A stretch of 43,817 nucleotides of DNA, from the NCBI GenBank assembly GCA_026399025.1, contig JAPLRU010000062.1:43218-87034 (forward strand), in the 5' to 3' direction. Under the pieces are notes generated by a model that ran no database searches, had not been told where the DNA came from, and saw nothing but the letters and a program-made list of their open reading frames with translations. Below, in pieces: positions 34,378 to 43,633 of this stretch (within the stretch, counting starts at the first letter, position 1; each line of letters begins with the position of its first letter). A program made the translations under genes and the position numbers. This stretch comes from Methylobacter sp. (GTDB lineage: Bacteria > Pseudomonadota > Gammaproteobacteria > Methylococcales > Methylomonadaceae).

Positions 34378-34908
34378 ATGCAAAAACTTTACTATCTGGA
34401 TGCGAACGCCATCATTAAATATTCGTTTTTCCAAGAATACTTAGACATGCATAACCAACAAGAGGACGGCGTCCAAACGGTAAGGTCACTCATTAAAAGC
34501 CAAGACGGGATTTTTTATTGCTCTAATTTTGCAGTGCTTGAATGCTGGCATACTTTGTTAAAAAAGTATCGTGATACCGAAAAATGTAAGGTATTCGGTA
34601 AAACACGAGCCGAACAAGAGCGAAGTATTAACTTAATTTTTTTAAAACTGAGAAAATCTATTAAAAGTTCCGAACTACACATCGATCAAACGCCGCTAAC
34701 CGCCCATCTATTAGTTTCAGCCCAAAAGCTGACTTATAAATATGGCATTCAGAAACAAAAAATAGACTCGCTTGATGCCATTCATCTGGCGTTAGTGCTT
34801 GAGTTATCGTTAAGAAATCAACAACCTGTAATATTAATGACTTCCGATAGAGGAATGATAGATATTTGTGAAAAAGAAAATATTGCAATTTTCAATCCTG
34901 AAAAATAG
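34378..34908 (+). CDS. PIN-domain protein, probable ribonuclease
   Basis: Protein of 176 residues with the PIN fold. The four acidic positions expected of the Mg-dependent RNase site are visible: Asp8 (YYLDANAI), Glu55 (AVLECWH), Asp133 (DSLDAIHLAL) and Asp157 (MTSDRGM). PIN proteins are usually toxins of VapBC pairs, but no small VapB-like antitoxin gene precedes it. Instead it follows a receiver gene by 2 nt. Composition is low (15 G+C of 60 at 34621-34680), unlike the preceding genes. Its activity may be controlled by the kinase/receiver pair, which is inference from gene order. Confidence 0.86.
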   Translation: MQKLYYLDANAIIKYSFFQEYLDMHNQQEDGVQTVRSLIKSQDGIFYCSNFAVLECWHTLLKKYRDTEKCKVFGKTRAEQERSINLIFLKLRKSIKSSELHIDQTPLTAHLLVSAQKLTYKYGIQKQKIDSLDAIHLALVLELSLRNQQPVILMTSDRGMIDICEKENIAIFNPEK

Positions 34909-34994
34909 CCTTAGCTTGGGCTGAATGCAATGAAGCTAGCAATTCACTGCCGGTTTTGCGAGATTGATCGTAAAAAAAATAGCTTGCGAATAAT

Positions 34995-35050
34995 CGTTCA
35001 AAAATCTTGTTAACATTTTTTATTCACCACGAAGACACGATGATCACGAA
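34995..35050. repeat. CACGAAG element, copy 5 (left half only)
   Basis: CGTTCAAAAATCTTGTTAAC, then TTTTATTCACCACGAAG, then degenerate ACACGATGATCACGAA. No inverse arm follows. The flank matches the left arm of copy 3 and the inverted right flank of copy 1. Confidence 0.75.
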
Positions 35051-35140
35051 TTTTTATGTTTCGGCAAACGCTTACTGTTACTTACTCGTAAACCAAAAAA
35101 GCGAATAAAAGGCACGTAAAAAGAAAAGAATCAAATTAAC

Positions 35141-37804
35141 TCAACCTTCTACTTCCGCCGAATAAATTATCTCTTCATTTAACGCGTTAAGCAGCGCTAC
35201 CGCACTGACCGGTTTGTAAAAAAAACGGCGGATACCGCATGACCGAATCACCGTTTCATCAATCGTTTCGCTACAGCCGCTACACAAAAATATAGGCAAG
35301 CGGGGGCGTTGCGCCAGCATGGCGGACGCAATTTCGATACCGGATTGGTTCGGCATGGTTTGATCGGTAATAACCGCATCGATACTTTGCGGGTTTGCAT
35401 TAAAATAGGCCAGCGCTTTAACAGAATCCGTGTACACCTCTACCGTATAATTTTCACCTTCCAACAGCTCGGCCAGATAATGCGCCAACGCCGGTTCATC
35501 GTCCACCACCAAAATCCGGGCGCCGTTACCGCCTGATGCCGTAGACAAAGACGGGCTAATTGCCGGTAAAGCCACTGAAACATCGGCGACCGGGAGCAAT
35601 ACCTGGATCGTTGTGCCCTTACCTAGATACGAATCCACCGCGATGCAGCCGCCGGCGCGGCGGACGATGCCCTGCACTACGGAAAGGCCTAAGCCGGTAC
35701 CCTTGCCAACAGCTTTGGTGGTGAAAAAAGGATCGAAAATCAGTTTAAAATTTTCCTTACTGATACCGCACCCGGTATCGGTAACACTCAAACTTACGTA
35801 TTCGCCGCGGATTTCACCCAGGCATAAAGCATCGTTTTTGGTTTGTTTACAGGACTTGCATAATGCCGGTGTTGCTACCCGTTTACTCAAGCGTATATCC
35901 AAACAGCCGTGTTCAGACATAGCATCTCTGGCATTGATAACCAGGTTCATCACAATTTGATGCAACTCCCCGGCACTAAGGTAAATAGTCGGAATATCGT
36001 CGGCAATTTGCGCTTGTAGTTTAATACTGGACGGGATTGTGGAGGCAAGCATTTTGATCACTTCTTTCACTAGAGGCGCGGGAGCCATAGCACTGATCGC
36101 CTCATCGGTTTGGTTACGGCTATACGTCAACATACTCGCCACCAGATCGCGCGCCCGTTCGCCCGCTTTGATGATCTCCCCCAAATAATGCGCCAGTGCG
36201 CTCTCCTTATCCGTGGCGTACCGAGTCAGCGCCAGACTGGAATAGCCCAGCATGACCGCCAGAATATTATTAAAATCATGGGCGATTCCTCCTGTCAATT
36301 GGCCCAGTGCTTCCATTTTCTGGGATTGCTGTAGTTGCCGTTCCAATTGTTTACGCTCGGTGATGTCAGTAAATGAGACGCGAACGATGGGAAAAGTCGG
36401 ACTGTCCCGGCGCCGGCAATCCAACAGCGCATAAAAAAATGTGCCGTCATCGCGATGAATGGCAAATTCACAACTGTGTTTCTCTCTGTTCTCCAATGTA
36501 CGCATATTATGCAAGCGCCAATGATCGAGTTCCTCCGGGGCAAAAAACGAACTCATGTTGCGATGCATTATTTTCTCTCGGTCGGCTCCCAGAAGCAGAG
36601 CGCCGGTGCGATTAATTTCCGTGATGACGCCCTTATCGGTAAGAGTCAAATAACCGACAGGAGCAAAGTCAAAGAGATCTATATAACGGTCTAAGGATTC
36701 TTCCAGTAAAGTATGAGAGCGCTGCAATTCATCATTTTGCAACGCCAGCTCCCGCTCGGACGCTTTTAATCTGCTAAGCGCATTATCCAGATGCAAGGCC
36801 ATGCTATTAAACAGCTGCGCTAAGGCATTGACCTCAAGGTAGTTGGTTGAGCAAGCCCGTCGGCTGAAATCCCCTGTGGCCAAAGCTTGCGCCATATCCG
36901 CCAAGGCGATGATCGGTTTTGCTATATCCTTGGCGATCATCATCGCCAACAACCAGGCGGAACAAACAAAAATAAAGGCCGCCACGCCCAGTTCCATCAA
37001 CAATCGTATTAATGGCGCAAACGCTTCCGACTGATCGATATGCGCCATAATGCAACCGCCGCCGATTTCCGGCACCGGCCGGAAACCATGAATAATAGAC
37101 GCGTTGCGATAATCAACATCGAGCCTTTCGCCGCTTTCATTACGCAAACAATATTGCATCGGTATGGTTGAAATAGGCTTGCTAAATCCTTGTTGCGAAG
37201 AATAGCGCTGCTTGGTAATGAAATATCCCCGATTATCGCTCAGAAAGGTTTCGCCGGATTGCCCCAATGAAGAGGAGCCGACGAAAATATCCTGCAATCG
37301 CTCGCCGGAATAAGTTATCAGCACCCTGAAACAGGATGCCGCATCGGCAGCGATGAGGGATAACAAGGGCGTTGCGTTTACTTTGGAGACGGATGTTGCC
37401 GCTATTTGGCCCGGCCTAAACGGTTGGCTGAATTCGGCAAACGGAATGGCATCGCTACCCACTGAGAGATCTGTGTCCAGCCCTGAATGAAAGGTAAGGC
37501 CGACAGCATGATTGCTTTCCGCGAACTGCTTCAATTTATCCGCGGCGCACGCATTGATACCGGCATCGCCGTAGCGGCAACTCTTGACCAAGCTATTCAA
37601 TAAGACCTTGCCGCGCGTGTTGGTTTCATCCAGCCACGCCCGTATTTCTTGGTGACGCACCTCGGCTATCTGGGCTACATCCTCCATGCGGTTTTCTTTA
37701 ATAATGTTGTACACCAACCAGCATGATATGCCGCCTAACAATCCGGTGGGCAGCAAAATACACAGCAATAGCGAAGCCGTTAAATGTGTTTTTATCGATC
37801 TCAT
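35141..37804 (-). CDS. Membrane hybrid histidine kinase (HAMP-PAS-HisKA-HATPase-REC)
   Basis: Sensor kinase of 887 residues from the ATG at 37804. A further 22 codons upstream are open but contain nothing typical of the family. The first helix is at ~8-30. A periplasmic sensor follows at ~35-265 with several Cys (CRYGDAGINAC). The second helix is at ~265-295, then HAMP (~298-350), a coiled coil, PAS (~385-495), HisKA with GGIAHDFNNILAVML, HATPase (NARDAM; DTGCGI; GKGTGLGLSVV) and a C-terminal receiver (DAVITDQTMPNQSG). An insertion before the G1 box has CKSC and another Cys seven residues on. It lies downstream of the HD-GYP gene with 471 bp between them. Confidence 0.92.
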   Translation of the reverse strand: MRSIKTHLTASLLLCILLPTGLLGGISCWLVYNIIKENRMEDVAQIAEVRHQEIRAWLDETNTRGKVLLNSLVKSCRYGDAGINACAADKLKQFAESNHAVGLTFHSGLDTDLSVGSDAIPFAEFSQPFRPGQIAATSVSKVNATPLLSLIAADAASCFRVLITYSGERLQDIFVGSSSLGQSGETFLSDNRGYFITKQRYSSQQGFSKPISTIPMQYCLRNESGERLDVDYRNASIIHGFRPVPEIGGGCIMAHIDQSEAFAPLIRLLMELGVAAFIFVCSAWLLAMMIAKDIAKPIIALADMAQALATGDFSRRACSTNYLEVNALAQLFNSMALHLDNALSRLKASERELALQNDELQRSHTLLEESLDRYIDLFDFAPVGYLTLTDKGVITEINRTGALLLGADREKIMHRNMSSFFAPEELDHWRLHNMRTLENREKHSCEFAIHRDDGTFFYALLDCRRRDSPTFPIVRVSFTDITERKQLERQLQQSQKMEALGQLTGGIAHDFNNILAVMLGYSSLALTRYATDKESALAHYLGEIIKAGERARDLVASMLTYSRNQTDEAISAMAPAPLVKEVIKMLASTIPSSIKLQAQIADDIPTIYLSAGELHQIVMNLVINARDAMSEHGCLDIRLSKRVATPALCKSCKQTKNDALCLGEIRGEYVSLSVTDTGCGISKENFKLIFDPFFTTKAVGKGTGLGLSVVQGIVRRAGGCIAVDSYLGKGTTIQVLLPVADVSVALPAISPSLSTASGGNGARILVVDDEPALAHYLAELLEGENYTVEVYTDSVKALAYFNANPQSIDAVITDQTMPNQSGIEIASAMLAQRPRLPIFLCSGCSETIDETVIRSCGIRRFFYKPVSAVALLNALNEEIIYSAEVEG

Positions 37805-37982
37805 GTTTATATAAATATACTGATAATTTTCTATCTGTACGCTTGGAATCACAGGTTTGGCCGTTCCCAAGCCGGCTTCGCGGGACGGGGAGGCGGACTC
37901 ATAGGCGCCAACTTAAGAGCTATAGCGGTTTCAATTTAAATGAGTTACACGATTAAAAGGCTATGTCGTTAGCATGACCGCT

Positions 37983-37997
37983 GGAGTGCAGGCTTTA
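37983..37997. repeat. Half copy of the GGAGTGCAGGC REP
   Basis: GGAGTGCAGGCTTTA matches the left arm and loop of the hairpin at 25743-25767. The inverse arm is missing. Confidence 0.55.
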
Positions 37998-38050
37998 GTA
38001 GCTAACTGAATTTCAAAGTGCTGTAGGTCGTTGAAAGTTGAAAAGTGCCG

Positions 38051-38083
38051 GTCGGGGCATTCGCCCCGACTGTAACGTTTTTT
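38051..38083 (+). repeat. Hairpin GTCGGGGC with following T-run
   Basis: GTCGGGGC, ATTC, GCCCCGAC form an 8-bp stem (38051-38070). After TGTAACG come six T (38078-38083). No plus-strand gene ends nearby, so a REP-type element is as likely as a terminator. Confidence 0.55.
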
Positions 38084-38115
38084 ATCAATGAGTTGCATTA
38101 AACACTTAAACGTGT

Positions 38116-38137
38116 GGACGGGTTAAATAACCCGTCC
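38116..38137. repeat. Hairpin GGACGGGTTA
   Basis: GGACGGGTTA, AA, TAACCCGTCC: a perfect 10-bp stem in the gap between the HD-GYP gene and the downstream kinase. No T-run. Apart from the three short repeats listed, nothing was recognised in 37805-38275. Confidence 0.6.
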
Positions 38138-38275
38138 GGCCCCCGCTTTTCCTTAAGTTGGCGCATATGGGAACTGGACTCCGTGTACGGCGAGCAAGTA
38201 TCGCCGATGAAATAGAACACCCGCTTTCAGATTGAAATAACAGGATAAGCGCCTCTGTAACAAGAGCACGAATAA

Positions 38276-39370
38276 TCATTTTATTCCTTTACTATCCCAG
38301 TCCAGCGTGCCGGTCCTGGCAATATCGGCAAACAACTTAGCGCCCAAGTCATCATCCGGACTGCGCGGTAATTCAAGATCCTGAGGCCGTTGCCGCAGAA
38401 TATCGACAAACACGGCCGTGAGTTCGGGATCGCGCCAGCCCATTGCCGCTTCCTCTTCCAATATGCCGATAACCTGCTCTCGGCGCATCGCAGGCTTATA
38501 AGGGCGCTCATTAGTTAATGCATCGTAGATGTCGGCAATCTGGAATACCCGCGCCAGCAACGGAATGTTTTTGCCCGCCAAACCGTCGGGATAACCTGTG
38601 CCGTCCCAACGTTCATGGTGGTGGCGGATGATAGGCAGGGTAAGTTGCATACTTTTAAGATCTTTAACTAAACGCGCGCCGATTTCAGGATGCTGACGCA
38701 TGATTAACCATTCCTCTTCGCTTAGCTGACCTGGTTTAAGCAGGATGCTATCGGGGATACCCAATTTGCCAATATCGTGCATGACGCCGCCGCGGCGCAG
38801 AGCAAGCAGATATTCCGGCGCCAAACCGAGAGCCTGGCCCAGCACCACGCTGATATGAGAGAGCCGGGAACAATGGTCGCCGGTGTTTGCATCTTTGGCC
38901 TCAACCATGCGGGCGAGAGCGAACAGCATGGATTCAGCGCTATCGAGCTGATCGGTAAGACGCTTGCGATTAACCGCACTATCAAGGCGGGCAATCAGTT
39001 CTTCGGGCAAATAAGGTTTAGCGATGAAATCGCCTGCTCCACCCCGTAAACTACGCGACAAATCATCGCTACCGCTATTACCGGTCACCATGATAATCGG
39101 CAACAACTCCAGGTCCAGCTCACTGCGGATACGTCGGCAGACCTCGTCACCGTCCATGCCCGGCATCCTCTTATCCAACAACACCGCATCGAACGCTTGC
39201 GTGGACAGCAGTTGCAATGCCTCGACGCCTGACGACGCTTCAATAACGGCATATTTGGGCGGTTGTAAAATTTCCCGCTCCAAGGCCCTGTGTGCGGCAT
39301 CGTCATCGACGATTAATACCCGGTACGGATAGCCTGCAATCATCGCGTGCAACTCGTTACTCTCAATCAT
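38276..39370 (-). CDS. Receiver / HD-GYP c-di-GMP phosphodiesterase
   Basis: Response regulator of 364 residues that is likely to degrade cyclic di-GMP when phosphorylated. The ATG at 39370 has GGAG five nt before it. A GTG six bases earlier would merge with that site. The N-terminal receiver carries VDDDAAHR, phosphoacceptor Asp in VLLDKRMPGMDG, and the FIAKPY lysine. The HD-GYP domain has HDIGKLG, the HHHERWDGTGYPDG signature with intact GYP, and ADIYDALTNERPY. Architecture equals RpfG. The closest kinase gene, upstream by about 75 bp, is the MASE3 hybrid kinase, its probable partner. Confidence 0.94.
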   Translation of the reverse strand: MIESNELHAMIAGYPYRVLIVDDDAAHRALEREILQPPKYAVIEASSGVEALQLLSTQAFDAVLLDKRMPGMDGDEVCRRIRSELDLELLPIIMVTGNSGSDDLSRSLRGGAGDFIAKPYLPEELIARLDSAVNRKRLTDQLDSAESMLFALARMVEAKDANTGDHCSRLSHISVVLGQALGLAPEYLLALRRGGVMHDIGKLGIPDSILLKPGQLSEEEWLIMRQHPEIGARLVKDLKSMQLTLPIIRHHHERWDGTGYPDGLAGKNIPLLARVFQIADIYDALTNERPYKPAMRREQVIGILEEEAAMGWRDPELTAVFVDILRQRPQDLELPRSPDDDLGAKLFADIARTGTLDWDSKGIK

Positions 39371-39445
39371 ATCCACTCCGCTTTTTTCAATTCACTGCCG
39401 GAGATAGTGGAAAAGGCCGATGCGCCCGCATCCAGGCGCTTAGGC

Positions 39446-42400
39446 TCAGCCGTTCCGGCACAGTTCCGTCTCCAGTATTTCCAACAATTTGTTTCCATCT
39501 ACAGGTTTATTTAAATAACATCGGATACCCAGGCGTTTTGCTTCCTCGGCATTCATCGTCTCGCTATAACCGGTAACCAGAATAACCGGTAGTTCCGGCC
39601 TTCTCGCGAACATAGCGGCAGCCAGTTCGGCGCCGCTCAAATACGGCATCGTCTGGTCGGTGAGCACCAGGTCCATGCTGTCCGAATCGACTTGAAAAGC
39701 GTACAGCGCCTCGGTCGGATCGGTAAAAGCAGTAACCCGATAACCTTGCTCTTGCAGCAGATCCTGGTAATAAGCCGCTAAAGGCTCTTGGTCTTCCACC
39801 ACCCAAATACGCCAACGCGTAGCCAAAGGCGCAATCGCTTTAGCCATGGGGAGAATTGAAGCATCCGCATCCGCATCCGCAAAAGGAAATAACAACCGGA
39901 AAGAAGTGCCTCGCTCAAAACTGCTTTCCAACAACAGATGAGCATCGTTTTTGATAACGATGCCCTGCACCATGCTGAGTCCGAGCCCGGACCCCTTGCC
40001 AACCGCTTTGGTGGAAAAAAAAGGATCGAAAATACGTTGCCGTATGGATGCCGGAATACCGTCGCCGCTGTCCTTTACTTCCAAAACCACATAATCGCCG
40101 CCTATATTATCGCGGCAAATGGCGCAGACTTGGCGCTCAATCCTGGCTTTCCTCAAAGTAATGTCGATACGTCCTTGTTCGCCAATCGCATCCCGGGCAT
40201 TAACCGCGAGATTGATTAATACCTGTTGTACATCAATCGGATCAATCCGCACCGAAGGGAGAGAGGCGTCAATAGCAGTGACAACTTCAATACCGGCGGG
40301 AATGGCAACGGATATCATCGCGACTGCTTTTTCCACCTCTGCGCTCATGTCCAGAGGCTCACTCGCTCCCCCCGAAGAACTCCGACTGTAGGCCAGCATC
40401 TTGGCAATCAGATCACGGGCCCGTTCGCTGGCGGAAATGACTTCTTTCAGATAACGGGCCAATTTGTCGCCAGGGTCCGAAACGCATCGCTCCAAAGCAA
40501 GATTGGAGTAACCGAGAACGGTTGCCAGAATGTTGTTGAAGTCGTGGGCAATGCCCCCGGTCAATTGTCCTAATATCTCCATTTTCTGCGCTTGCTGTAG
40601 CTGCAGCTCCAATTGTTTACGTTCTACAATGTCCCGCACCAGCACGACCACATCCCCGCTATCGCCGATAGATGCCAGACGCGCTTCGTAATAGGTATCG
40701 CCGCCTGATTTCGAGAGCTGATATTCAAAAGTAACTATCTTGCCGCTATTTCGCTGTTTTTTGAGTTTGGCGGCAAACAGTTCCCCCAACTTGGGCGGCA
40801 GAACATCAATCATGCGCCGCCCGAGAAATTGTTCCGGCGGCACATACAGCTCCTCTGTCGCTGCCGGATTAGCGTGGTAACTGAGGATGGTTCCGTCCGC
40901 CCCTAAGTGGAAATAAAAGTCGGGTAGTGCGTCGAAAATAGACTTGAGTTCCTGATCGTAGCGACGACGATCGGCTTCGGCCTTTTTACGCTCGGTAATA
41001 TCGGCAATAGCTGCCGAGGTACGCAAGATATTGCCGGTTTCATCACGGTAGGCGACTACGTTCAAATGCACCCAGATTTCATGACCGTCTTTGTGGATAT
41101 AGCGTTTTTCAATAACGAACTCAGGTATCTCGCCGCGGCACATGCCTCGCCATTGATCCATGTTCCGTTCTCTATCGTCAGGATGAGTGATCATGGTAAA
41201 GGTCTTGGCTAGAAGCTCTTCGGCAGAATAACCGATCATCTGACAGAACTTCATATTGACGCGCGTGAATTGGCCGGTCATTGGATTCGCTTCAGCCATG
41301 CCGATGGCGGCAGTTTCAAAAATGACCCGAAAGTTTTGCTCGCTTTTCTGTAACGCCTGCTCCGCCAATTTGCGCTCGGTAATATCATCGTAAACCGCAA
41401 CAATGTTGCCGTCCGGCAAGCGATAAACGTGGTTTTCCCGCCAACCGTCAATACGTTCATCCTGATAGAAGTTAACAGGAAAATGTTCAGGCAGCCCCGT
41501 CAACCAAACTCTGGCAAGCACATCAAGCAACCCAAAATCGGCGACGCCCGGAAAAAGCTCCGTCACCCGCCTGCCGATAAAACGATCCCGGCTCATTTTT
41601 TCGATGCGTTCCGCCGCGTGATTAATTTCCAGAAAAATAAAGTCATTACCGTTATCAACCGCTTGGTAAACCACGCCGCAAGAGGTCATGTTTTCGAATA
41701 ATTGGCGGTACCTGGCTTTCTGCCGTTCGATTTCATGATAAGGAGCCTCAATAGTGCTCACAAATACGGCTTGGTAAAGGAGAAAATCACCGATAATTTT
41801 ATAAAGATGGCCTAAAACATTAAAAGCGTCGCTGGTGGTTTTGTATTGGGTAAAAAACAGCTCGCTCATAATAAAAACGACGGCGGCGGTAAAAAAATAA
41901 GTTTCCAGGCTGTGAGCATCGGTATTGCGAATGCGCAGCCAAAAACGGCTTGCGGCAATAACCAGCAGACTAATAATCCCCCATTCGCAGGCCACCTTGA
42001 ATTCGGTTAAGCCATGACCTTCAATAAAAGTATGCGGCAGTTCGGCTTGATGAAACAGCACTAACCAGTAGATTAACAAGGCATACAAAGTAAAACCGAA
42101 CAGCTGTATATAAACGGTTTGCCGCTTGCGCAGAGGAGCTGTAGACATGAACGATGCAACACAGAGGCCGGCTGCAACAGTCAACCGGGCCGCCAGCCAA
42201 AAGGCAATACCTTTTTCGGGCGAAGACGGCGTCACAAAATCAGGCATCCCTTTGTAAGAGAGGGTGTGGCCGAAATCCAGTGCGCCGGCGGCCAGCATCG
42301 CGCAACCCAATAACGTTATGCCGGCTGAACGGGTTGGCGACACACTGTGCCAAATCACGCCGAATATCATGAAAGCGACCAGAACCGAGGACGATTCCAA

Positions 42401-42562
42401 CGCCGTATGCAAGGGCAAAAAGTCGCGCGGCGACATCACAAAATAAGCGCCGGACGTTAAAAAAAACGGAACAGCTATCGCCGCCAGCACCGCCAGCAAC
42501 GCCCCGAAGCGGTTCATATCGGTCAACACGCCGGATACGGCGAGGGTCATACGCTTATCCAT
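39446..42562 (-). CDS. MASE3 hybrid histidine kinase with three PAS domains
   Basis: Inner-membrane sensor kinase of 1038 residues. The N-terminal ~270 residues are a MASE3 integral sensor (about eight helices; HTALESSSVLVAFMIFG, FGHTLSYKGMP). Three PAS domains follow at roughly 285-400, 405-525 and 535-650, the second with a PAC-type ERKYIHKDGHEIWVHLNVVA-like tail. Then come HisKA (GGIAHDFNNILATVLGYSN), HATPase (VNARDAIGEQG; DSGDGIP; GKGSGLGLSMV) and a receiver (DLVLTDQTMPYLSG). Before the G1 box is a CAIC pair, matching the insertion in the neighbouring kinase. The two kinases are clear paralogues from HisKA onward. Confidence 0.94.
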   Translation of the reverse strand: MDKRMTLAVSGVLTDMNRFGALLAVLAAIAVPFFLTSGAYFVMSPRDFLPLHTALESSSVLVAFMIFGVIWHSVSPTRSAGITLLGCAMLAAGALDFGHTLSYKGMPDFVTPSSPEKGIAFWLAARLTVAAGLCVASFMSTAPLRKRQTVYIQLFGFTLYALLIYWLVLFHQAELPHTFIEGHGLTEFKVACEWGIISLLVIAASRFWLRIRNTDAHSLETYFFTAAVVFIMSELFFTQYKTTSDAFNVLGHLYKIIGDFLLYQAVFVSTIEAPYHEIERQKARYRQLFENMTSCGVVYQAVDNGNDFIFLEINHAAERIEKMSRDRFIGRRVTELFPGVADFGLLDVLARVWLTGLPEHFPVNFYQDERIDGWRENHVYRLPDGNIVAVYDDITERKLAEQALQKSEQNFRVIFETAAIGMAEANPMTGQFTRVNMKFCQMIGYSAEELLAKTFTMITHPDDRERNMDQWRGMCRGEIPEFVIEKRYIHKDGHEIWVHLNVVAYRDETGNILRTSAAIADITERKKAEADRRRYDQELKSIFDALPDFYFHLGADGTILSYHANPAATEELYVPPEQFLGRRMIDVLPPKLGELFAAKLKKQRNSGKIVTFEYQLSKSGGDTYYEARLASIGDSGDVVVLVRDIVERKQLELQLQQAQKMEILGQLTGGIAHDFNNILATVLGYSNLALERCVSDPGDKLARYLKEVISASERARDLIAKMLAYSRSSSGGASEPLDMSAEVEKAVAMISVAIPAGIEVVTAIDASLPSVRIDPIDVQQVLINLAVNARDAIGEQGRIDITLRKARIERQVCAICRDNIGGDYVVLEVKDSGDGIPASIRQRIFDPFFSTKAVGKGSGLGLSMVQGIVIKNDAHLLLESSFERGTSFRLLFPFADADADASILPMAKAIAPLATRWRIWVVEDQEPLAAYYQDLLQEQGYRVTAFTDPTEALYAFQVDSDSMDLVLTDQTMPYLSGAELAAAMFARRPELPVILVTGYSETMNAEEAKRLGIRCYLNKPVDGNKLLEILETELCRNG

Positions 42563-42610
42563 GAGCTACTTGTTCACGCTATCGGAAAATAAAGGTTTAC
42601 AGCCGAAATA

Positions 42611-43177
42611 TCATAACAAGTCGGCTTTCAGCAGCTCAAGCAAAAACACGGTATCCACCGGCTTGGCAATACAGTTTTCCGCGCCTGCGTCGAGGATACG
42701 GCGCAAGTTTTCCGAACTCGGGTGTCCGGTCATCGCTATCACCCGAATATCCCTGGTATCCGGATCGGCTTTGATCTGGCGACAGACCGCAAAACCATCC
42801 AGTCCCGGCATCATCAAATCCAGCAGAATGATGTCCGGCTCGAAAGTATGCACTTTACTGCCGACCGCAAAGCCATCATTGGCGCTATCGACTATAAACG
42901 GGTAGTCCAAGCCGGTCAGCCATTCGACCAGAAATCCGGCCACCTGCTTGTCGTCGTCCACGACCAGCACCCGTAAATTATTACGTTGCGGCGCCGTTTT
43001 GCACTGTTTGGCGAACTGTTCGACGCTCTCGCGCAGAAAACGACGGTGTCCGCCCGGCGTGGTCTCGGAAGGCAGCAAACCTTTTTGCGCCCATGCCCGC
43101 ACTGTGATCGGCGATACCATCAATAACTTTGCGACTTCGCTTGGTGTTAGATAAGGCTTATTATCGTTACTTGCCAT
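42611..43177 (-). CDS. MerR/excisionase-type HTH fused to a receiver domain
   Basis: Regulator of 188 residues from the ATG at 43177. An ATG 18 bases further upstream has no ribosome site, whereas GAGGA precedes this one at a longish distance. Residues ~8-60 are an excisionase/MerR-like winged helix (LTPSEVAKLLMVSPITVRAW, then TTPGGHRRFLRES). Residues ~68-185 are a receiver with DDD, phosphoacceptor Asp (IILLDLMMPGLDG), AMTGH and the CIAKPVD lysine. The DNA-binding domain precedes the receiver, the reverse of normal response regulators. It is 48 bp upstream of the MASE3 kinase and probably forms one operon with it and the HD-GYP gene. Confidence 0.9.
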   Translation of the reverse strand: MASNDNKPYLTPSEVAKLLMVSPITVRAWAQKGLLPSETTPGGHRRFLRESVEQFAKQCKTAPQRNNLRVLVVDDDKQVAGFLVEWLTGLDYPFIVDSANDGFAVGSKVHTFEPDIILLDLMMPGLDGFAVCRQIKADPDTRDIRVIAMTGHPSSENLRRILDAGAENCIAKPVDTVFLLELLKADLL

Positions 43178-43195
43178 AATGGAAAAATTCCTCAT

Positions 43196-43469
43196 TAATT
43201 AATTGGGTTCAGTCGTGCTCAACGTAGCCATCGATGAAAAGCGCCTGCTGTCGGCATCGAATTTATATTGCTCAATATCATCTTCCGACACTACTGCATT
43301 TGATACTTAAATTTATAGTTTAATCGATGACTTAAAGCTACCATCATGCCCGCGCTCCGGCATCGTTGCCATTAAGCTAAGGAAACGCCATAAAAAACAA
43401 AGCTTTTATCATTATAACAAGTGAACCGCCCTACTCGATTACCCTGTGTTTAATCCCCCCACAGCTATC
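43196..43469. other. Upstream region of the signalling cluster
   Basis: No gene, RNA or repeat was recognised in these 274 bp. It must hold the promoter for the HTH-receiver gene. The sequence is AT-rich near 43300 (AAATTTATAGTTTAATCGA), but I could not assign -35 and -10 boxes with confidence. Confidence 0.4.
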
Positions 43470-43509
43470 GTTCCCACGCTCCGTCGCTCATGGTTATACA
43501 CATCTCGAT

Positions 43510-43629
43510 GTAGGCCGGAATAAACCGGTCCGCGCTTTAGCGCAGGACCGGAGTTTCCGGCATCCCGAGGCTTGGGAGCGCCGGAAACGCCCACCCTGGC
43601 TATCGCCGGGCGGGCTTATTCCGGCCTAC
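43510..43629. repeat. Multi-hairpin palindromic repeat (GTAGGCCGGAATAA)
   Basis: Outer perfect 14-bp inverted repeat GTAGGCCGGAATAA (43510-43523) and TTATTCCGGCCTAC (43616-43629). Inside are further stems: CCGGTCC/GGACCGG with a GCGC/GCGC core, and GTTTCCGGC/GCCGGAAAC. The whole can fold as a cloverleaf-like structure. It ends 4 bp before the MITE-like element. Confidence 0.8.
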
Positions 43630-43633
43630 GTCC

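Noticed and set aside
34378-34908. PIN gene as an ordinary VapC toxin
   Set aside because: No VapB-like antitoxin gene is present; the gene before it is a clear receiver domain with a 2-nt gap.
37805-37870. 22-codon N-terminal extension of the membrane hybrid kinase
   Set aside because: The extension precedes the first membrane helix with sequence unlike a sensor N-terminus; the ATG at 37804 directly starts the helix-bearing protein.
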